Source: an uncultured Chiayiivirga sp.
Lineage (GTDB): Bacteria; Pseudomonadota; Gammaproteobacteria; Xanthomonadales; Xanthomonadaceae
DNA: 64,000 nt
Assembly (NCBI GenBank): GCA_934525595.1
Contig: CAKSZJ010000015.1
Span: 11,319-75,318, forward strand
Reading direction: 5' to 3'
A program made the position numbers and the translations under genes. The notes beneath the pieces are model-generated. The model was not told where the DNA came from and ran no database searches. It saw only the letters and a list, made by a program, of their open reading frames with translations. Below are positions 62,478 to 64,000 of this stretch, piece after piece; the stretch's first letter is position 1; every line of letters starts with the position of its first letter.

Positions 62478-62557
62478 TCTGTTTTTTCCTTGATCAGATC
62501 AGGACCGGCATCGCGAGCAAGTGCAGCGCCCGCGCTGGATGCGGTCGTGGTGGTCAT
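62474..62557 (-). CDS. 27-residue leader ORF
   Basis: An ATG at 62557 with a GAGG-type ribosome site opens 27 codons (M-T-T-T-T-A-S-S-A-G-A-A-L-A-R ... I-K-E-K-T-E) that end exactly in an ATGA overlap with the DUF5681-like gene. This geometry suggests translational coupling. Protein-level function is doubtful; it may be a leader or a small part of the operon. Confidence 0.5.
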   Translation of the reverse strand: MTTTTASSAGAALARDAGPDLIKEKTE

Positions 62558-62643
62558 GACTGCACCTCGCTGCCAACCAGAGCCGTTCGGGTCTGCAAGC
62601 TGCTCAAGACAGACAAGAACCCAAGGAACCCCCTTGGTGATTT

Positions 62644-62672
62644 CTTATAGGGGCGCCAATGTGACGCTAGGC
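62644..62672 (-). promoter_or_regulatory. Promoter of the element operon, overlapped by iteron 1
   Basis: TATAAG on the minus strand (62644-62649) is a good -10 box 87 bp before the leader ORF. The -35 position falls in 62667-62672, inside and at the end of the first 18-bp repeat (62653-62670). A protein that binds the repeat would compete with or replace the -35 contact, so the operon is probably controlled by the repeat-binding protein. Confidence 0.45.
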
Positions 62673-62786
62673 AAGGGGCGAAAAAGGGCAGGACAAGCGC
62701 CAATCTGACGCTAGGTGCCGGGGTTTTTCGCATGGGGTAGCGCCACGCTGGCGCTAGTGAGTGCATGGCTAGCGTCAGATTGGCGC
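62653..62786. repeat. Four 18-bp iteron-like repeats
   Basis: GCGCCAATGTGACGCTAG (62653-62670), GCGCCAATCTGACGCTAG (62697-62714) and GCGCCACGCTGGCGCTAG (62740-62757) lie in direct orientation with 44- and 43-bp spacing, about four helical turns. The fourth copy (62769-62786) is the exact reverse complement of copy 2 and overlaps the 3' end of the winged-helix gene. Copy 3 differs at 3 of 18 positions and is itself palindromic. Phased repeats beside a Rep-like gene resemble a plasmid origin or operator array. Confidence 0.85.
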
Positions 62787-63197
62787 TAGCGTTTGCGTTT
62801 TCGTCCACAGTCGCAGCGGCGGGCCTCCGACTGGATAGCCGTGGTCCAGCCGCTTGCCAGGACAATCGTCGATTGGCTGCCACGTCACCGCGTACAGGTT
62901 GCAGGTGTTGCGGCCACCTTGCCGGGTTCGGACGATGAATCCGGCGGCTTCCAGTTCGTCCACTGCCCGTTGCAGGGTTCGGCGTGCCCAGCCTCGGGCC
63001 TTGTGCACGGCATAGGCGGCTGTCAGATCGCCGTTGTTCGCGCCGGAGTACTGGCCTGCCATATCCAGCAGCAGCGCCCGTGCCGGCCAGCTCAGCGCGG
63101 CATACGCGGGTGAATCCAGCACGGCCAGCGGCACCAGCGCGAACCGGCCCGACGTGCTGCGCCCTTTCATTCGGGCGCGTTTGTTGTGTGCGCCCAT
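62775..63197 (-). CDS. Winged-helix protein, Rep-like candidate
   Basis: 140 residues. The sequence G-R-F-A-L-V-P-L-A-V-L-D-S-P-A-Y-A-A-L-S-W-P-A-R-A-L-L-L-D-M-A and the winged-helix segment R-R-T-L-Q-R-A-V-D-E-L-E-A-A-G-F-I-V-R resemble small replication/transcription regulators found on plasmids, phages and integrative elements. The gene ends within the fourth iteron-like repeat. It starts at 63197 directly after the stop of the upstream HTH gene (TGA then ATG). The best hypothesis is that it binds the 18-bp repeats. Alternative: a phage regulator. Confidence 0.7.
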   Translation of the reverse strand: MGAHNKRARMKGRSTSGRFALVPLAVLDSPAYAALSWPARALLLDMAGQYSGANNGDLTAAYAVHKARGWARRTLQRAVDELEAAGFIVRTRQGGRNTCNLYAVTWQPIDDCPGKRLDHGYPVGGPPLRLWTKTQTLAPI

Positions 63198-63593
63198 TCA
63201 TTGCCGACCTCCGGCGGTGTTCGCCAGCCGGTAGACCGCGACACGCGCGCTGCGGCCTTTGCGGCAATCGACCGGGATTTCTTCAGCGGCGATGTCCCAG
63301 CCCATGCGGCGCAATGCGTGGATATCCGCAGCCAGCCGCGATGTTCCGAACTCGCGCCATGCTTCCAGACCGGTCAGGCTACGTCCGGCCAGCAAAGCAT
63401 CCAGGACATCGGCGCGGATGGTTCCAGCGGCAGGGCGCTTGCGGTATTCTTTCCGGGCGATTCCATTCGCATGCCCTTGTGGTGCCTCGAAGCCCTGCCG
63501 TTCGCCCGGCGGGGCTTCGTCGTTTGGCCGGTCAGGTGGCCGGCGGTACAGCGCGGCCAGCGCCTGCACCTGGGGATGGCCGGCGGCGGTCAT
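63198..63593 (-). CDS. Helix-turn-helix element protein
   Basis: 131 residues; the C-terminal half has a HTH-like region (A-D-V-L-D-A-L-L-A-G-R-S-L-T-G-L-E-A-W-R-E-F-G-T-S-R-L-A-A-D-I-H-A-L-R-R-M-G-W) as seen in small phage DNA-binding proteins; the N-terminal half is basic and Pro-rich. The ATG at 63593 has a GAGGG site 7 bases upstream, so the in-frame extension to 63902 (through the IS end) is rejected. The gene is immediately upstream of the Rep-like gene. Confidence 0.65.
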   Translation of the reverse strand: MTAAGHPQVQALAALYRRPPDRPNDEAPPGERQGFEAPQGHANGIARKEYRKRPAAGTIRADVLDALLAGRSLTGLEAWREFGTSRLAADIHALRRMGWDIAAEEIPVDCRKGRSARVAVYRLANTAGGRQ

Positions 63594-63642
63594 GCGGCGG
63601 CCCTCGGATTGGATGACGCGCCTTGACCGCGGATGCAGGCCA

Positions 63643-63924
63643 GAGGGTGTCAGAAATTTTGTGTGGGAGGCATACCATGATGCTGCCAAGGAGCATGTAT
63701 GCCACGCAAGAAGAAGACGCCGGTTGTGACGCCGGCCATTGATCTGCCGAAGGAATTTCTCGAAAAGCTGATCCCGGGCCCGATCGACGCGGCCGGGGTG
63801 GAGGCGGTGTTCCAGCAGCTCAAGAAGGCCGTGATCGAGCGGGCTCTGGGCGCCGAGCTGGGCCTGCACCTGGCCGACGCCGAGGGCGGCCGGGGCAACC
63901 ACCGCAATGGCCGTAGCGGCAAGA
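63643..63924 (+). mobile_element. IS256-family insertion sequence, left end and transposase start
   Basis: The segment starts with the terminal-repeat-like GAGGGTGTCAGAAATTTTGTGT at 63643-63664, typical in composition for IS256-family ends (G-rich with TGTCAGAAA). A ribosome site AAGGAG and ATG at 63699 follow 35 bp later. The element is cut after about 280 bp by other DNA, so only its left end is left in the window. Confidence 0.6.
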
Positions 63925-63962
63925 TGAACCGCCCCGTCTTTCGTGGAGGCTGTTTGGTTTAA
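63699..63962 (+). pseudogene. IS256-family transposase, N-terminal fragment
   Basis: The first 75 residues (M-P-R-K-K-K-T-P-V-V-T ... N-H-R-N-G-R-S-G-K) match the start of IS256/Mutator-type transposases, with the G-N-H-R-N-G motif. After Lys the reading frame leaves the family and stops at 63960-63962. The DDE catalytic domain is missing, so this copy is inactive. The rest may continue on the other side of the interrupting element, beyond the window. Confidence 0.75.
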
Positions 63963-64000
63963 GTCACGCCGTTTCGGTGGCTTGCAGGGGGGCGAGCTGC
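63925..64000. mobile_element. Possible left end of an IS3-family insertion inside the IS256 transposase
   Basis: Sequence after the transposase break begins TGAACCGCCCCGTCTTTCG, which resembles IS3-family terminal repeats (TG start, CCGCCCCG core, GGAGGCT following). It continues to the window end without an ORF in this short part. The identification rests on memory of end sequences; the partner end lies outside the window. Confidence 0.4.

Larger units (their letters stand above)
60551..64000. mobile_element. Left portion of an integrated genetic element
   Basis: The chromosomal housekeeping run stops at 60540 and from 60551 the content is accessory: a tRNA-Thr 3' fragment, arrays of tandem short repeats, a small-gene operon with phage/plasmid-like proteins (DUF5681, HTH, winged-helix Rep-like), iteron-like repeats and insertion sequences. 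No integrase is in the visible 3.45 kb. The orientation of the tRNA fragment says the element extends to the right, past the window end. Confidence 0.75.

Noticed and set aside
63594..63902. N-terminal extension of the HTH protein through the IS end
   Set aside because: It reads antisense to the IS256 transposase start and spans the IS terminal repeat.

Overview
The window is GC-rich chromosomal DNA of a Gammaproteobacterium, most likely of the Xanthomonadales/Lysobacterales. The gene families and their sequence character support this: an IF-3 that begins [14 protein letters not shown], a NDUFA9-like SDR next to slt and cca, GspE/GspF-type secretion genes, pilMNOPQ divergent from a PBP1A gene, and the GATTCGGGATT-type intergenic repeats. 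Species cannot be named from this sequence alone.

Layout. 1-10.9 kb: a minus-strand block with type II secretion genes (gspF partial, gspE), an exosortase-associated-type membrane protein, purL, dsbC, xerD, a divergent RDD gene, lpxH and a periplasmic cyclophilin. 11.0-15.2 kb: a plus-strand overlapping trio slt / NDUFA9-like SDR / cca, convergent with htpX. 16-27 kb: gluQ, a TPR protein, acetoacetate-CoA ligase, an AlaA-type aminotransferase, a DUF924 protein, transketolase, a TlpA-type thioredoxin and a dicarboxylate symporter. 27.3-34.3 kb: a six-gene MoxR/Bat operon with fused BatB-BatC. 34.4-44.1 kb: a cNMP-binding EAL phosphodiesterase, a 1084-residue Ig-like lipoprotein, then pilQ-P-O-N-M. 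44.3-60.5 kb: mrcA and a coupled partner, gltA, rpmE2, an MscK-like channel, a membrane protein, infC, thrS, an M3 lipoprotein peptidase, an Hpt protein and a DUF937 protein.

60.55-64.0 kb: accessory DNA. It starts at a 45-bp 3' fragment of a tRNA-Thr(UGU) gene, the signature of site-specific integration. It carries three sets of short tandem repeats, a compact minus-strand operon ending in a strong terminator, four 18-bp iteron-like repeats beside a winged-helix (Rep-like) gene, and an IS256-family element whose transposase is cut after about 75 codons by what looks like another insertion sequence. The element continues beyond the window. The orientation of the tRNA fragment predicts an intact tRNA-Thr gene further right.

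How the genes work together: most of the window is housekeeping (translation: thrS, infC, rpmE2, cca, gluQ; envelope: lpxH, slt, mrcA, htpX; metabolism: purL, tkt, gltA, aacS) with surface machinery (T2SS, type IV pili and an Ig-like surface lipoprotein placed directly after pilQ). The least explained parts are the integrated element at the right end, the pilQ-linked lipoprotein and the degenerate BatB/BatC fusion.
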